A stretch of DNA of 64,000 nucleotides from Bacillota bacterium. GTDB lineage: Bacteria > Bacillota > Clostridia > Peptostreptococcales > Anaerovoracaceae. Of this stretch, positions 28,899 to 37,391 are shown piece after piece. A program made the position numbers and the translations under genes. The notes beneath the pieces were generated by a model, which ran no database searches, was not told where the DNA came from, and saw nothing but the letters and a program-made list of their open reading frames with translations. The DNA lies in the NCBI GenBank assembly GCA_025361765.1, contig JANYJS010000082.1, positions 22,442 through 86,441 on the forward strand, given 5' to 3'. Numbering within the stretch: the stretch's first letter is position 1; each line of letters starts with the position of its first letter.

Positions 28899-31514
28899 AT
28901 GAAATTTGATAAAATTACTTCTGGCATATACGGCGTTGATCGCGTACTTGACAACATCAGGTTAGGTGACACGGTAGTCTGGCAAGTTTCAGAGATTGAA
29001 GAATACTCTTTTTTCGTCAAACCCTTCGTTGCCCAGGCTATAAAAGACAAGCGCAATCTGACCTACTTCAGATTTGCTCAACATGAAGCCTTGCTTGAGG
29101 AGCAGCCGGGTCTCAAAACAGTTAAAATTGATCTGAGCAACGGTTTTGAAGCTTTTGCTGTCCAGGTTCATGAAATCATTGAACAAGAAGGCAGAGAGGC
29201 ATTTTTTGTTTTTGACAGTATTTCAGCCCTTCAAAAGGCTTGGGCTGCAGATTTCATGGTGCGTAATTTTTTCCTGGTGACCTGCCCTTATCTTTATGAG
29301 ATGGATGCGGTTTCCTATTTTGCAATTACTAGAAACAACCACTCTTTTGCCGCAATGGAAAGGATTAGAGCCACGACAAGGCTTCTTATTGACGTATTTA
29401 GGACGGACGATGAGCTTTATCTTCACCCTTTGAAAGTCTGGGAAAGATACTCTCCGAGCATGTTTTTGCCCCACGTTCTAGAAGAAAAGAAATTGGATAA
29501 TGAAGAAGATAATTTTGTGCCCCTAACAGATGGGATTAGAATCAGCAAATTCTATTCTTTGATTGGCAGCAGCGGCAATACGGAAAGTCAACTTAATTTG
29601 GATAATTGGGAAAGATATTTCCTGAACAGAAAAGCAGAATTTGAGGTTACCAGAGAACAAAAGCCAGAGGTAATCAGAGAGCTTTGTAAAATGCTTTTTG
29701 GCAATGATGAAAAGCTCATCGACATCGCCAATAAAAACTATAAGATGGAAGACCTTCTGGAACTCAAAAAAAGAATGATCGGAGTTGGCAATATAGGGGG
29801 AAAAGCAGCAGGAATGCTGCTCTCAAGAAAAATAGTCAGCAATAAAATGCCTAAAATTGTGTGTAAACTTGAGCCCCACGATTCCTTTTACATCGGGTCA
29901 AATCTTTTCCATACTTACAATATTCAAAATGACTGTTGGGATTTGAGGCTTCGCCAAAAAACGCCAGAAGGTTATTTTTCAGCGGCAAAAGAGATTAAAG
30001 AAAAGCTGCTCAATGGCTGTTTTTCAGAAAATATTCGTGAACAGTTCCGTAGAATGCTTGAATACTACGGACAGAGTCCAATAATTGTCCGGTCGAGTAG
30101 TCTTCTTGAGGACGGCTTTGGCAATGCATTTGCAGGGAAATACGAGTCCGTCTTCTGCGTAAATGTGGGCAGCCTCGAAGAGAGGCTTAAAGCCTTTGAG
30201 GCCGCAGTTAGGACGGTTTATGGCAGCACGATGGATGAATCTGCTTTGGCCTACAGGCTCCAGAGAGGTTTAAATAACAGAGAAGAACAAATGGCCATTC
30301 TGGTGCAACGGGTTTCAGGATCGTTATTTGACGATATATATATGCCTTGCGCTGCGGGCGTCGGTTATTCCTATAATTCCTACCGTTGGGATCAGGATAT
30401 TGATCCCAAACAGGGTATGGTGCGTCTTGTCATGGGTCTTGGGACAAGAGCCGTTGATCGTACCGATGGCGACTACCCTAGGATTGCTTCTCTTGATAAG
30501 CCTGAGAGGACACCTTCATCTGGAAAGACCGGAAAAAATCAATTTGTTCAAAGCAAAGTCGATGCCCTTTGCCTTTCTACAAATCACATGAAAGGGATAG
30601 AGCTTAGCGAGATTATTAAAAAATTGCCGGACTGGTTTATTAAACTGATGGTTGAGCACGACACCGAACGCGAATCCGAGTTAAGAGAAAGAGGCATCTA
30701 TCAGGATATTATTTATACGACCTGTGATAATTTATTGAAAAATCAAGATTTAGTTAAAATGCTTAAGGGGATCATGGCAGCTATTACCAAGGAGTACGAC
30801 TATCCGGTAGATATTGAGTTCGCAGTCAATTTTAACGAAGAAGGTGAATTTGTGGTCAATCTGCTTCAATGCAGACCCCTTCAAGTGGGAGGGCTTGGCG
30901 TGAAAGTAGAGATTCCGGAAATACGCGAAGACCAATGCTTCTTTGCCCTAAATGGCGGAACCATGGGAGGTGCCTACTATCAGCCGGTAGATGTTGTGAT
31001 CCAAATTGATCCTAAGGCTTATTACGAGTTTCCCTATAATAAGAAATCGAATGTAGCCAGAACGATTGGGAAGCTCAATCAATATTATAAGGACAAGGGA
31101 AAAGCAATCATGCTTCTGGTGCCGGGCAGGCTCGGGACGTCCTCTCCTGAACTTGGCGTTCCTGTATCTTTTGCAGAGATATCCAACATGAAAATTGCCT
31201 GCGAGGTGGCCTATAAAGGAGCAGGGTATATGCCAGAGCTTTCTTTTGGCAGCCATTTTTTCCAGGATCTTGTGGAAACGGATATTTTCTATGCGGCTAT
31301 TTTTGAAGACGAAAATACTTTGATTCATAATCCAAATTTTTTTGATGGCGATAAAAACATCCTTTTAGATCTCGTATGGGCTGACGTGGAACAGAAGGAT
31401 ATCATAAAAGTTTATTCTATTGAAGATAAAGGTGTATCATTGATTTCGGACGTATTTTCCGGCAAAACGGTCTGCGGCATATTCAAAAATACACAAAAGA
31501 CAAAGACCAACTGA
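28899..31514 (+). CDS. KaiC/RecA-like domain fused to PEP-synthase-type ATP-grasp domain
   Basis: 871 residues. Residues 1 to about 225 resemble a KaiC/RecA fold (TSGIYGVDRVLDNIRLGDTVVW; Walker B-like FFVFDSISALQKA), but the P-loop G-x4-GK[ST] is replaced by EIEEYS, so ATP binding there is doubtful. From about 300 to 670 it is a pyruvate-phosphate-dikinase/PEP-synthase nucleotide-binding domain: IIVRSSSLLEDGFGNAFAGKYESVF, MAILVQRVSG, and DIEFAVN...LLQCRPLQ. The phosphohistidine swivel and PEP-binding barrel of true PEP synthases are absent; about 190 C-terminal residues (LGVPVSFAEISN, ELSFGSHFFQDLVE) form another conserved block. It follows trpS by 9 bp. Function unknown; a nucleotide-dependent phosphotransfer or regulatory role is only a guess. 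Confidence 0.75.
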   Translation: MKFDKITSGIYGVDRVLDNIRLGDTVVWQVSEIEEYSFFVKPFVAQAIKDKRNLTYFRFAQHEALLEEQPGLKTVKIDLSNGFEAFAVQVHEIIEQEGREAFFVFDSISALQKAWAADFMVRNFFLVTCPYLYEMDAVSYFAITRNNHSFAAMERIRATTRLLIDVFRTDDELYLHPLKVWERYSPSMFLPHVLEEKKLDNEEDNFVPLTDGIRISKFYSLIGSSGNTESQLNLDNWERYFLNRKAEFEVTREQKPEVIRELCKMLFGNDEKLIDIANKNYKMEDLLELKKRMIGVGNIGGKAAGMLLSRKIVSNKMPKIVCKLEPHDSFYIGSNLFHTYNIQNDCWDLRLRQKTPEGYFSAAKEIKEKLLNGCFSENIREQFRRMLEYYGQSPIIVRSSSLLEDGFGNAFAGKYESVFCVNVGSLEERLKAFEAAVRTVYGSTMDESALAYRLQRGLNNREEQMAILVQRVSGSLFDDIYMPCAAGVGYSYNSYRWDQDIDPKQGMVRLVMGLGTRAVDRTDGDYPRIASLDKPERTPSSGKTGKNQFVQSKVDALCLSTNHMKGIELSEIIKKLPDWFIKLMVEHDTERESELRERGIYQDIIYTTCDNLLKNQDLVKMLKGIMAAITKEYDYPVDIEFAVNFNEEGEFVVNLLQCRPLQVGGLGVKVEIPEIREDQCFFALNGGTMGGAYYQPVDVVIQIDPKAYYEFPYNKKSNVARTIGKLNQYYKDKGKAIMLLVPGRLGTSSPELGVPVSFAEISNMKIACEVAYKGAGYMPELSFGSHFFQDLVETDIFYAAIFEDENTLIHNPNFFDGDKNILLDLVWADVEQKDIIKVYSIEDKGVSLISDVFSGKTVCGIFKNTQKTKTN

Positions 31515-32066
31515 CCAGCCAGCGAGAATATCGGTGGGATAATGAACCCCTAAATAGACGCGGCTTACGCCAATAAAAAAAATCAATAAGCCTAAAAAAC
31601 CTGTTAAGCAATACTTGGCAGGCTTGTTTTTTAGACGATGACTAAAAAGAACAATCAATAGACCATAAAAAACCATTCCGCTCATGGCGTGGCCACTAGG
31701 AAAGCTATAGCCGCCGGGAGTCACCAACGATAATATAACATCAGGCCTGACGCGATGGAAAATCTGTTTTAAAAGATTATTGAGCACTGTCGTCAAGATT
31801 GAGGACGCAGAAACTACATAACCCATAGAATTTCGAGTCGAAGGCAGCATCAGAAATACAAGACAGAGCAAGGTAATTGTCTGCCAGTTGGCGCTGTAAG
31901 TTATGACTTTCATGACGTTTGTCATAGCAGGATTCCAAAATATATGAATATAATCAGCGATAGCCGTATCGAAAGCATCAACGCGATTAAAAGTGTAAAG
32001 CAAAGCTATAGAACAGAAAGAAATCAGTCCTATTGTGAAAAGTGACAATTGCAATTTGTGTTTCAT
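31437..32066 (-). CDS. PAP2-family membrane phosphatase
   Basis: 209 residues with about five to six membrane segments. The three phosphatase motifs are intact: KQIFHRVRPD (KX6RP), YSFPSGHAMSG (PSGH) and SRVYLGVHYPTDILAGW (SRX5HX3D). Such enzymes dephosphorylate phosphatidic acid, undecaprenyl pyrophosphate or phosphatidylglycerol phosphate; the substrate cannot be chosen from sequence. Its 3' end overlaps the end of the convergent KaiC-ATP-grasp gene by 78 bp, which is unusually long. Confidence 0.9.
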   Translation of the reverse strand: MKHKLQLSLFTIGLISFCSIALLYTFNRVDAFDTAIADYIHIFWNPAMTNVMKVITYSANWQTITLLCLVFLMLPSTRNSMGYVVSASSILTTVLNNLLKQIFHRVRPDVILSLVTPGGYSFPSGHAMSGMVFYGLLIVLFSHRLKNKPAKYCLTGFLGLLIFFIGVSRVYLGVHYPTDILAGWSVGLCLLCIFEYAADRFAGKYVRNQ

Positions 32067-32275
32067 GGTCTATATCTCCTAAAAGGTTTAGCGCGTTGTA
32101 AACATAAATGAAATGAGACCTGCTTCTTAACATAATTCTATCACATCCCCGCTGCATTTTATGAGTTTTCGTGAAAATAGCAAGTTCATGCGATGTATTT
32201 TTAATAAAACGGCAAATTCTGCTATTAAAGAGTTATAATAATAAGCAGTTAGTAAAGTGTTAGGAGGTAGACACC

Positions 32276-32815
32276 ATGAAAAAAATGCTATTGCTTATTC
32301 TGTGCGGAACATTGATTTTCGCATTTGGTGCATGTTCTAAGCCCGAGGTAAAAACGCCGGTTCCAGATGAATCCACTACTGATGAGGCTGTTGGTACAGG
32401 GGTGCCAAATCCTATGGTTGAGGTTACGGAACCGAACTTTGATGATAAACTTGGCTTCAGCATCAACGGTTGGCCAACAGATTATGCCTATGACCATATT
32501 TATGTGATCGCTGGGGCGGTTTCAGAAATTGACTTTATAGTAAATGGCAACGCTTTATCCTTTCGAGCCGCTAAAGAATCAGAGGGCGATATCAGTGGCG
32601 TTTACGATCCATTTGACCAAAGCGTAACCAAGGATATATTAGGGGTCAAAGTCGAAGTAGCCTACACTCAGGATCAAACCGGCCTCGCCACCTGGACCAA
32701 GGATGGCTATGTCTTTAGCCTTTACATGAAAAGCGGAGCGTCGGCTGAAAATTTGACTAAAATTGCAGAGAAAATCATAACCAGCATCTCTATTGGCAGT
32801 TATAAAGCATCTTAA
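32276..32815 (+). CDS. Lipoprotein of unknown function
   Basis: 179 residues. The signal sequence MKKMLLLILCGTLIFAFGAC ends at C20, a lipobox (FGAC), followed by a Pro/Thr/Glu-rich tether. The folded domain (about 50-179) has IYVIAGAVSEIDFIVNGNALSFRAAK and ends TKIAEKIITSISIG, resembling the DUF4367-type domain of surface lipoproteins; this is a weak match. Good SD AGGAGG. A TATAAT at about 32234 could be its -10. It is 15 bp upstream of plsC. Confidence 0.8.
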   Translation: MKKMLLLILCGTLIFAFGACSKPEVKTPVPDESTTDEAVGTGVPNPMVEVTEPNFDDKLGFSINGWPTDYAYDHIYVIAGAVSEIDFIVNGNALSFRAAKESEGDISGVYDPFDQSVTKDILGVKVEVAYTQDQTGLATWTKDGYVFSLYMKSGASAENLTKIAEKIITSISIGSYKAS

Positions 32816-32830
32816 GTTCTGGAGGGGATG

Positions 32831-33559
32831 ATGGGCAATACTTTACGCAAGATTAAATTTGGACTTTGGATGTATGGATTTATATTCAGCATGTGGTCTT
32901 ATTATACAAGGGTCAATAAAGTCAGGTCGGAGGGCAATATACCCGCGGAAATTGATGCTATAAGAGCGCTTCAGCATAAATGGGGATGTGGGGTATTAAA
33001 GAAATTTGGTATAAAGCTTCACATTAGTGGCCTTGATACGATTCCGCAGGAGCCCGTTTTATTTGTATCAAACCATCAGAGTTATGCGGACATTCCCATA
33101 TTTGTCGCTGCCATCGACAGACAAATCGGTTTCATTGCGAAGGCCGACCTCATTAAAATTCCGTTATTTGGTCGATGGATTAAAGCAGTTCGCAGCATTT
33201 TCATAAAAAGAAATGATGCTAGGGCAGCATTGAAAATGATAGAGTCGGGAGCAGAGCTCTTAAAACAAGGCTTTTCTCTTGGAATTTTTCCGGAAGGAAG
33301 ACGAAGCAGAGGCCCTGACATGCTTGAATTTAAAAGAGGCAGCCTCAAACTTGCCACTAAAACCGGAGTTCCGATTGTTCCAGTGGCAATTAGCGGATCC
33401 TACAAATCATTTGAGATGAATGGTTATCCCATGCCAGCGGAGATTACCTTTACAGTGCTGCCGGCCATAGAAACCAAAAATTTGACCAAGGTGGAGGCCA
33501 ATAATCTGGCGGAAAAAATAGAAGAGCTCATCAAAAGTGAGATTTCACAAGCAGTCTAA
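32831..33559 (+). CDS. plsC: 1-acyl-sn-glycerol-3-phosphate acyltransferase
   Basis: 242 residues. The acyltransferase motifs HX4D (SNHQSYADIP, about 77-86) and FPEGRRSRG (about 155-163) are intact, with VPIVPVAISGS as block IV. It acylates lysophosphatidic acid to phosphatidic acid at the membrane. Two ATGs are adjacent; the second (32831) is better spaced from GGAGG. Its stop shares three bases with the stop of the convergent aroK gene. Confidence 0.93.
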   Translation: MGNTLRKIKFGLWMYGFIFSMWSYYTRVNKVRSEGNIPAEIDAIRALQHKWGCGVLKKFGIKLHISGLDTIPQEPVLFVSNHQSYADIPIFVAAIDRQIGFIAKADLIKIPLFGRWIKAVRSIFIKRNDARAALKMIESGAELLKQGFSLGIFPEGRRSRGPDMLEFKRGSLKLATKTGVPIVPVAISGSYKSFEMNGYPMPAEITFTVLPAIETKNLTKVEANNLAEKIEELIKSEISQAV

Positions 33560-34128
33560 AGAGTAAGAGCATTTAAGATTTCAGAAGCAATCTGGGATGG
33601 GCTCTTGCCATCAACTTTAATAACTAATTGAGACGCTTCATCATAATGACAGCGTCTTTTTTCATATAGATCAGCAAACTTCGCAAATCTTTGGGCTTCA
33701 TCCCCAAGATCTAAAAAAGCGAAGGGTCTATTCCCATCATTTTTAACTCGCTCAAAGAGAAGCTTGGCACTACCATCAAGAAATACTGCTGGTCCATTAT
33801 CTTTTAAGCGTTCAACATTAATGTCATCATGAATAATGCCGCCGCCACAGGAAACTACTATGTTCGTCTGCTCTGCAAGCTGATCAAGAAGACGGCTTTC
33901 CTGGTTTCTGAAATGGTGCTCCCCGCGCCTAATAAAGATATCTCGGATCGCCATGGCCTCATCCGTTTCTATTTTACTGTCCATATCTATAAAATCATAG
34001 TTAATCAAATCCGAAAGGTGTCTTCCGACGGTGGTTTTACCGGATCCCATAAATCCAATCAAAAAAATCCTTTGGGGCAGCTTAGGGGCTGAAACCATTA
34101 CTGGCGCCATGTCTTTAGTATTAAGCAT
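33556..34128 (-). CDS. aroK: Shikimate kinase
   Basis: 190 residues from ATG 34128, with GAGGT 8 bases upstream; the frame extends 73 codons further upstream but that part is low-complexity and crosses other signals. Walker A GFMGSGKTTVGRHL (about 26-39), shikimate-binding DMDSKIE, CGGGII, and the lid region NRPF. It phosphorylates shikimate. The N-terminus has about 20 extra residues before the kinase core. Confidence 0.94.
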   Translation of the reverse strand: MLNTKDMAPVMVSAPKLPQRIFLIGFMGSGKTTVGRHLSDLINYDFIDMDSKIETDEAMAIRDIFIRRGEHHFRNQESRLLDQLAEQTNIVVSCGGGIIHDDINVERLKDNGPAVFLDGSAKLLFERVKNDGNRPFAFLDLGDEAQRFAKFADLYEKRRCHYDEASQLVIKVDGKSPSQIASEILNALTL

Positions 34129-34258
34129 CTTTATAACCTCGCTATAATAAATAAAATTCAAGTTCTTGTCGGGTTGATGTATAATTGTACTATAATTTGG
34201 GCAAAAAAAGCAAAAATTATAAAAGCAAGGAGTTTTAAAACAAGGAGGCTTATTTTTT

Positions 34259-34483
34259 ATGGCTAATTTATTTGATTCCTTTTCAATTAAGGATTTGACA
34301 CTTCGAAACAGAGTCGTCATGCGGCACATGGTTATCTGATCAATCAATTTCTCTCACCGCTAACCAACAAAAGAACCGACGGCAAATGATCTTATCCAAA
34401 GTAATAAAATGGACCTTGTTTATGTAGGGGATGTAGGAACAAATATTCTAAATATAGGAATGGATATTGGCAGTAACTTTTAA
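34259..34483 (+). pseudogene. Remnant of an Old Yellow Enzyme-type NADH:flavin oxidoreductase
   Basis: An intact SD (AAGGAGG) and ATG 34259 open [21 protein letters not shown], the canonical start of OYE-family oxidoreductases. At 34321 the sequence jumps, in another frame, to [21 protein letters not shown], a conserved OYE segment normally about 150 residues further on, and then stops. A third frame (34385-34483) encodes [17 protein letters not shown]...NILNIGMDIG, resembling the extreme C-terminus of the long FAD-containing members. At least two large deletions are needed. Two -10-like TATAAT sequences (34180 and 34191) lie upstream. The first two pieces are clear; the third is tentative. 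Confidence 0.8.
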
Positions 34484-34498
34484 ATAGGAGGAATTTTT

Positions 34499-35506
34499 AT
34501 GGCAATTCTTGTTACAGGCGGAGCGGGATATATAGGAAGTCACACTTGCGTAGCTCTTATTGAAGCCGGTTATGAGGTGATTATCCTTGATAATCTCTCA
34601 AATAGCAGCATTGAGTCTATTTACGGCATGGAAAAAATTACGGGACACAAAATTAGCTTCCATCAAATTGATCTTCGAGATACAAAAGAAGTAAGGGAAG
34701 TATTTGCTCAGCATGAAATTGATTCTGTCATCCACTTTGCTGGACTTAAAGCTGTGGGAGAGTCGGTTAAATTTCCGCTTAGGTATTATGACAATAATTT
34801 GGGAGCTACTCTATCATTGCTTTCTGTCATGGCAGAGTTTCAGGTCAAAAATCTGGTATTCAGTTCGTCAGCTACAGTCTATGGGAATCCAAAGACGGTG
34901 CCTATTGACGAAAGTTTTCCTCTCTTTGCAACAAATCCATATGGTATGACCAAGCTGATGATTGAAAATATTCTAACCGATATTTCCCATGCTGATCAAA
35001 CTATGAATATATGCCTGTTGCGCTATTTTAATCCGGCAGGCGCGCATAAGAGCGGACTGATCGGTGAAAACCCTAAGGGCATACCCAACAATCTTTTTCC
35101 TTATATCACGCAGGTTGCTTCGGGAAGGCTTTCAAAACTCAGCGTTTTTGGCGGTGACTATGCGACAAAAGATGGCACTGGAGTACGGGATTATATTCAT
35201 GTCTGCGATCTTGCTGATGGTCACGTTGCAGCCTTGAAGGGTTTCGAAGAAGAGGGTGGACTGACAATTTATAATTTGGGAACTGGCATCGGATATTCCG
35301 TTCTTGATATTGTTGATGCCTTTGAACGTGCAAATGGATTGATAATTCCCTATGAGATAGTGGACAGAAGAAGTGGTGATATTGATGCATGTTATGCAAA
35401 TCCGGACAAAGCGTTTCACCATCTGAAATGGCAGGCAAAAAGAGATCTGATTGAAATGTGCAAAGATGCCTGGATGTTCGAATTACAGCATTTAAAGACT
35501 GTATAA
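34499..35506 (+). CDS. galE: UDP-glucose 4-epimerase
   Basis: 335 residues. NAD-binding GGAGYIGSHT at the start, SSSATVYGNPKTVPIDE, catalytic YGMTK (Y-x3-K, about 150-154) and NPAGAHKSGLIGENP, DYIHVCDLADGH. It interconverts UDP-glucose and UDP-galactose for surface polysaccharides. AGGAGG precedes the ATG; the oxidoreductase remnant ends 16 bp upstream. Confidence 0.96.
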   Translation: MAILVTGGAGYIGSHTCVALIEAGYEVIILDNLSNSSIESIYGMEKITGHKISFHQIDLRDTKEVREVFAQHEIDSVIHFAGLKAVGESVKFPLRYYDNNLGATLSLLSVMAEFQVKNLVFSSSATVYGNPKTVPIDESFPLFATNPYGMTKLMIENILTDISHADQTMNICLLRYFNPAGAHKSGLIGENPKGIPNNLFPYITQVASGRLSKLSVFGGDYATKDGTGVRDYIHVCDLADGHVAALKGFEEEGGLTIYNLGTGIGYSVLDIVDAFERANGLIIPYEIVDRRSGDIDACYANPDKAFHHLKWQAKRDLIEMCKDAWMFELQHLKTV

Positions 35507-35513
35507 AATTATC

Positions 35514-35542
35514 TTGTCTAGCCAAATAAAGAATGATACAAT
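35514..35542 (+). promoter_or_regulatory. Sigma-A promoter for the OPT transporter
   Basis: TTGTCT (35514-35519) and TACAAT (35537-35542) are 17 bp apart, 98 bp ahead of the OPT gene. A small hairpin (TGCCTaaatAGGCA) directly follows the -10. Confidence 0.5.
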
Positions 35543-35639
35543 TGCCTAAATAGGCATATATATGAATAAGATATGTATAAATGATCATGTGTTTGCCTGG
35601 ATTTATTTTTATTTTTATATTTTAAAGGAGGAATGACGT

Positions 35640-37280
35640 ATGGCAGAAAATGGCATCAAGTACGCTAAATCTTTCAAAGAACAATTCACAGTTCGCGGAA
35701 TGATTGCGGGTATAATTGGGTCGGCAGTGATCACAACTAGCTCCATGTATGTAGCTCTCAAAATGGGCGCCCTTCCTTGGCCCACAATCTTTGTAGCGGT
35801 AGCGTCAATGGCGATTTTAAAAATTTTGGGCAACACCAACATCAACGAAATCAATGTTACACATACCGCGATGTCAGCAGGGGGAATGGTTGCAGGAGGC
35901 GTTGCCTTTACAATTCCAGGTATTTACATGCTGAATCCGGGTGCGACCGTCACCAATCTAGAACTATTTGCCGTCACTTTTGGCGGTGTTGCCATGGGTC
36001 TTATTTTTACAGCACTAGTTAGAAAATATTTTGTTGTTTCACAAGCTTTGCCGTATCCAATGGGTATTGCAGCAGCTGAAACCCTCATCGCCGGCGATGA
36101 AGGCGGAAAAAAAGCGGTTCTTCTTGGCGTAACAATGGCAGTCGTAGCAGTATTTGTATTTGTTCGTGACTGGCTAAAGCTTATCCCTGGCGCAATTTTC
36201 GCTCCAGGCCTTCTCGCAAAAGGAATTCCTTTTGGCGTATGGGTTGCTCCTATGGCAGTCGCTATTGGCTACATCATTGGACCTCTCTTCACTGGAGTCT
36301 GGTTCCTTGGCGCTCTTATTGGTTTCTTCGGCGTAAATATGGCCGGCGTTTCTATGGGTTTCTTTGCAGACCTTCCTAGTGCTGATGCATTTAGACAAAG
36401 TCTGGGCATAGGCGTCATGGTTGGTACCGGAATTGGTATCCTGATTAAGGGTATCCTGCCAAAAGCTAAAGAAATTTATGGGCCTATTTTCAGCAAAGAT
36501 TTAGCAAAAGGTGGATTTATCAATTTAAGATGGACACCGATTGCCTTTGTATTGGTTGCATTCGTCTTAACTTTCGTTCTCCATATGGGCATTTTGGCCA
36601 GCATCATCACCATACTTGGTGTATGGATGACGACATCTATGTCGGCTCAAATCGTTGGTCAGACCGGAATCAATCCTATGGAAATCTTCGGAATAATCGT
36701 GTTATTAGTCGCAAAATTTGCCACCAGCATCGGGCAACTTGAGGCTTTCTTCGTAGCTGGAGTTGTTGCTGTTGCTTGCGGTCTTGTTGGCGATGTCATG
36801 AATGACTTTAAATCAGGCTATATCTTGAAATCCGACCCTAAAGCTCAGTGGTTTGCAGAAGCTATTGGCGGCTTCGTAGGCGCTGTAGTTTCAGTTGTAG
36901 TTTTAATGGTTATGGTTAAGGCTTATGGCGCAATGGGCGCAGATACTGCACTTCCAGCCCCACAGGCCGCAGCGGTTGCAGCTATGGTTGGTGGTATTCC
37001 TGATATGACAGGCTTCATTATAGGCTTAATTGCTGGCGCAGTGCTTTATATCGTCAATGTTCCAGTAATGACTCTTGGTATTGGAATCTATCTTCCTATG
37101 TTTATAACCCTTACAGTTGCTTTAGGTGGAGCCATCAGACTTATTGTAAACCTTGTTGCTCCTGATTTTGCTAAGAAGGACACAGGAACAATCATAGCAG
37201 CTGGATTATTAGGTGGTGAAGGCATTACAGGTGTAATCATAGCCATTGTAATGGTATTCATGGGCCTTACCGCGGTTTAA
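35640..37280 (+). CDS. OPT-family oligopeptide transporter
   Basis: 546 residues with about 13-15 hydrophobic segments. The start FTVRGMIAGIIGSAVITTSSMYVALKMGALPWPTIFVAVASMAILK and the Gly/Ala-rich membrane helices are typical of the prokaryotic OPT group, proton-coupled carriers of small peptides or metal chelates. Strong SD (AAAGGAGG). A clean terminator follows. The adjacent P1-type peptidase suggests uptake of peptides that are then hydrolysed. Confidence 0.9.
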   Translation: MAENGIKYAKSFKEQFTVRGMIAGIIGSAVITTSSMYVALKMGALPWPTIFVAVASMAILKILGNTNINEINVTHTAMSAGGMVAGGVAFTIPGIYMLNPGATVTNLELFAVTFGGVAMGLIFTALVRKYFVVSQALPYPMGIAAAETLIAGDEGGKKAVLLGVTMAVVAVFVFVRDWLKLIPGAIFAPGLLAKGIPFGVWVAPMAVAIGYIIGPLFTGVWFLGALIGFFGVNMAGVSMGFFADLPSADAFRQSLGIGVMVGTGIGILIKGILPKAKEIYGPIFSKDLAKGGFINLRWTPIAFVLVAFVLTFVLHMGILASIITILGVWMTTSMSAQIVGQTGINPMEIFGIIVLLVAKFATSIGQLEAFFVAGVVAVACGLVGDVMNDFKSGYILKSDPKAQWFAEAIGGFVGAVVSVVVLMVMVKAYGAMGADTALPAPQAAAVAAMVGGIPDMTGFIIGLIAGAVLYIVNVPVMTLGIGIYLPMFITLTVALGGAIRLIVNLVAPDFAKKDTGTIIAAGLLGGEGITGVIIAIVMVFMGLTAV

Positions 37281-37343
37281 TAAATTTAAGATCAATCGCA
37301 TCATTCAGTTGTCAGTTGCAATTAAAATTTAAGCTTAATACGG

Positions 37344-37375
37344 ACAGTCGCCCGCATCTGGGCGACTGTTTATTG
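37344..37375 (+). terminator. Terminator after the OPT transporter
   Basis: ACAGTCGCCC (37344-37353) pairs perfectly with GGGCGACTGT (37360-37369) across a 6-base loop, then TTATTGAT. It lies directly upstream of the P1 peptidase start, so it may act as an attenuator between the two genes. Confidence 0.8.
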
Positions 37376-37391
37376 ATAGGAGTGAGGTCAT

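Noticed and set aside
34129..34347. 73-codon N-terminal extension of aroK
   Set aside because: The kinase core and an SD fit ATG 34128; the extension is antisense to the oxidoreductase remnant and looks noncoding.
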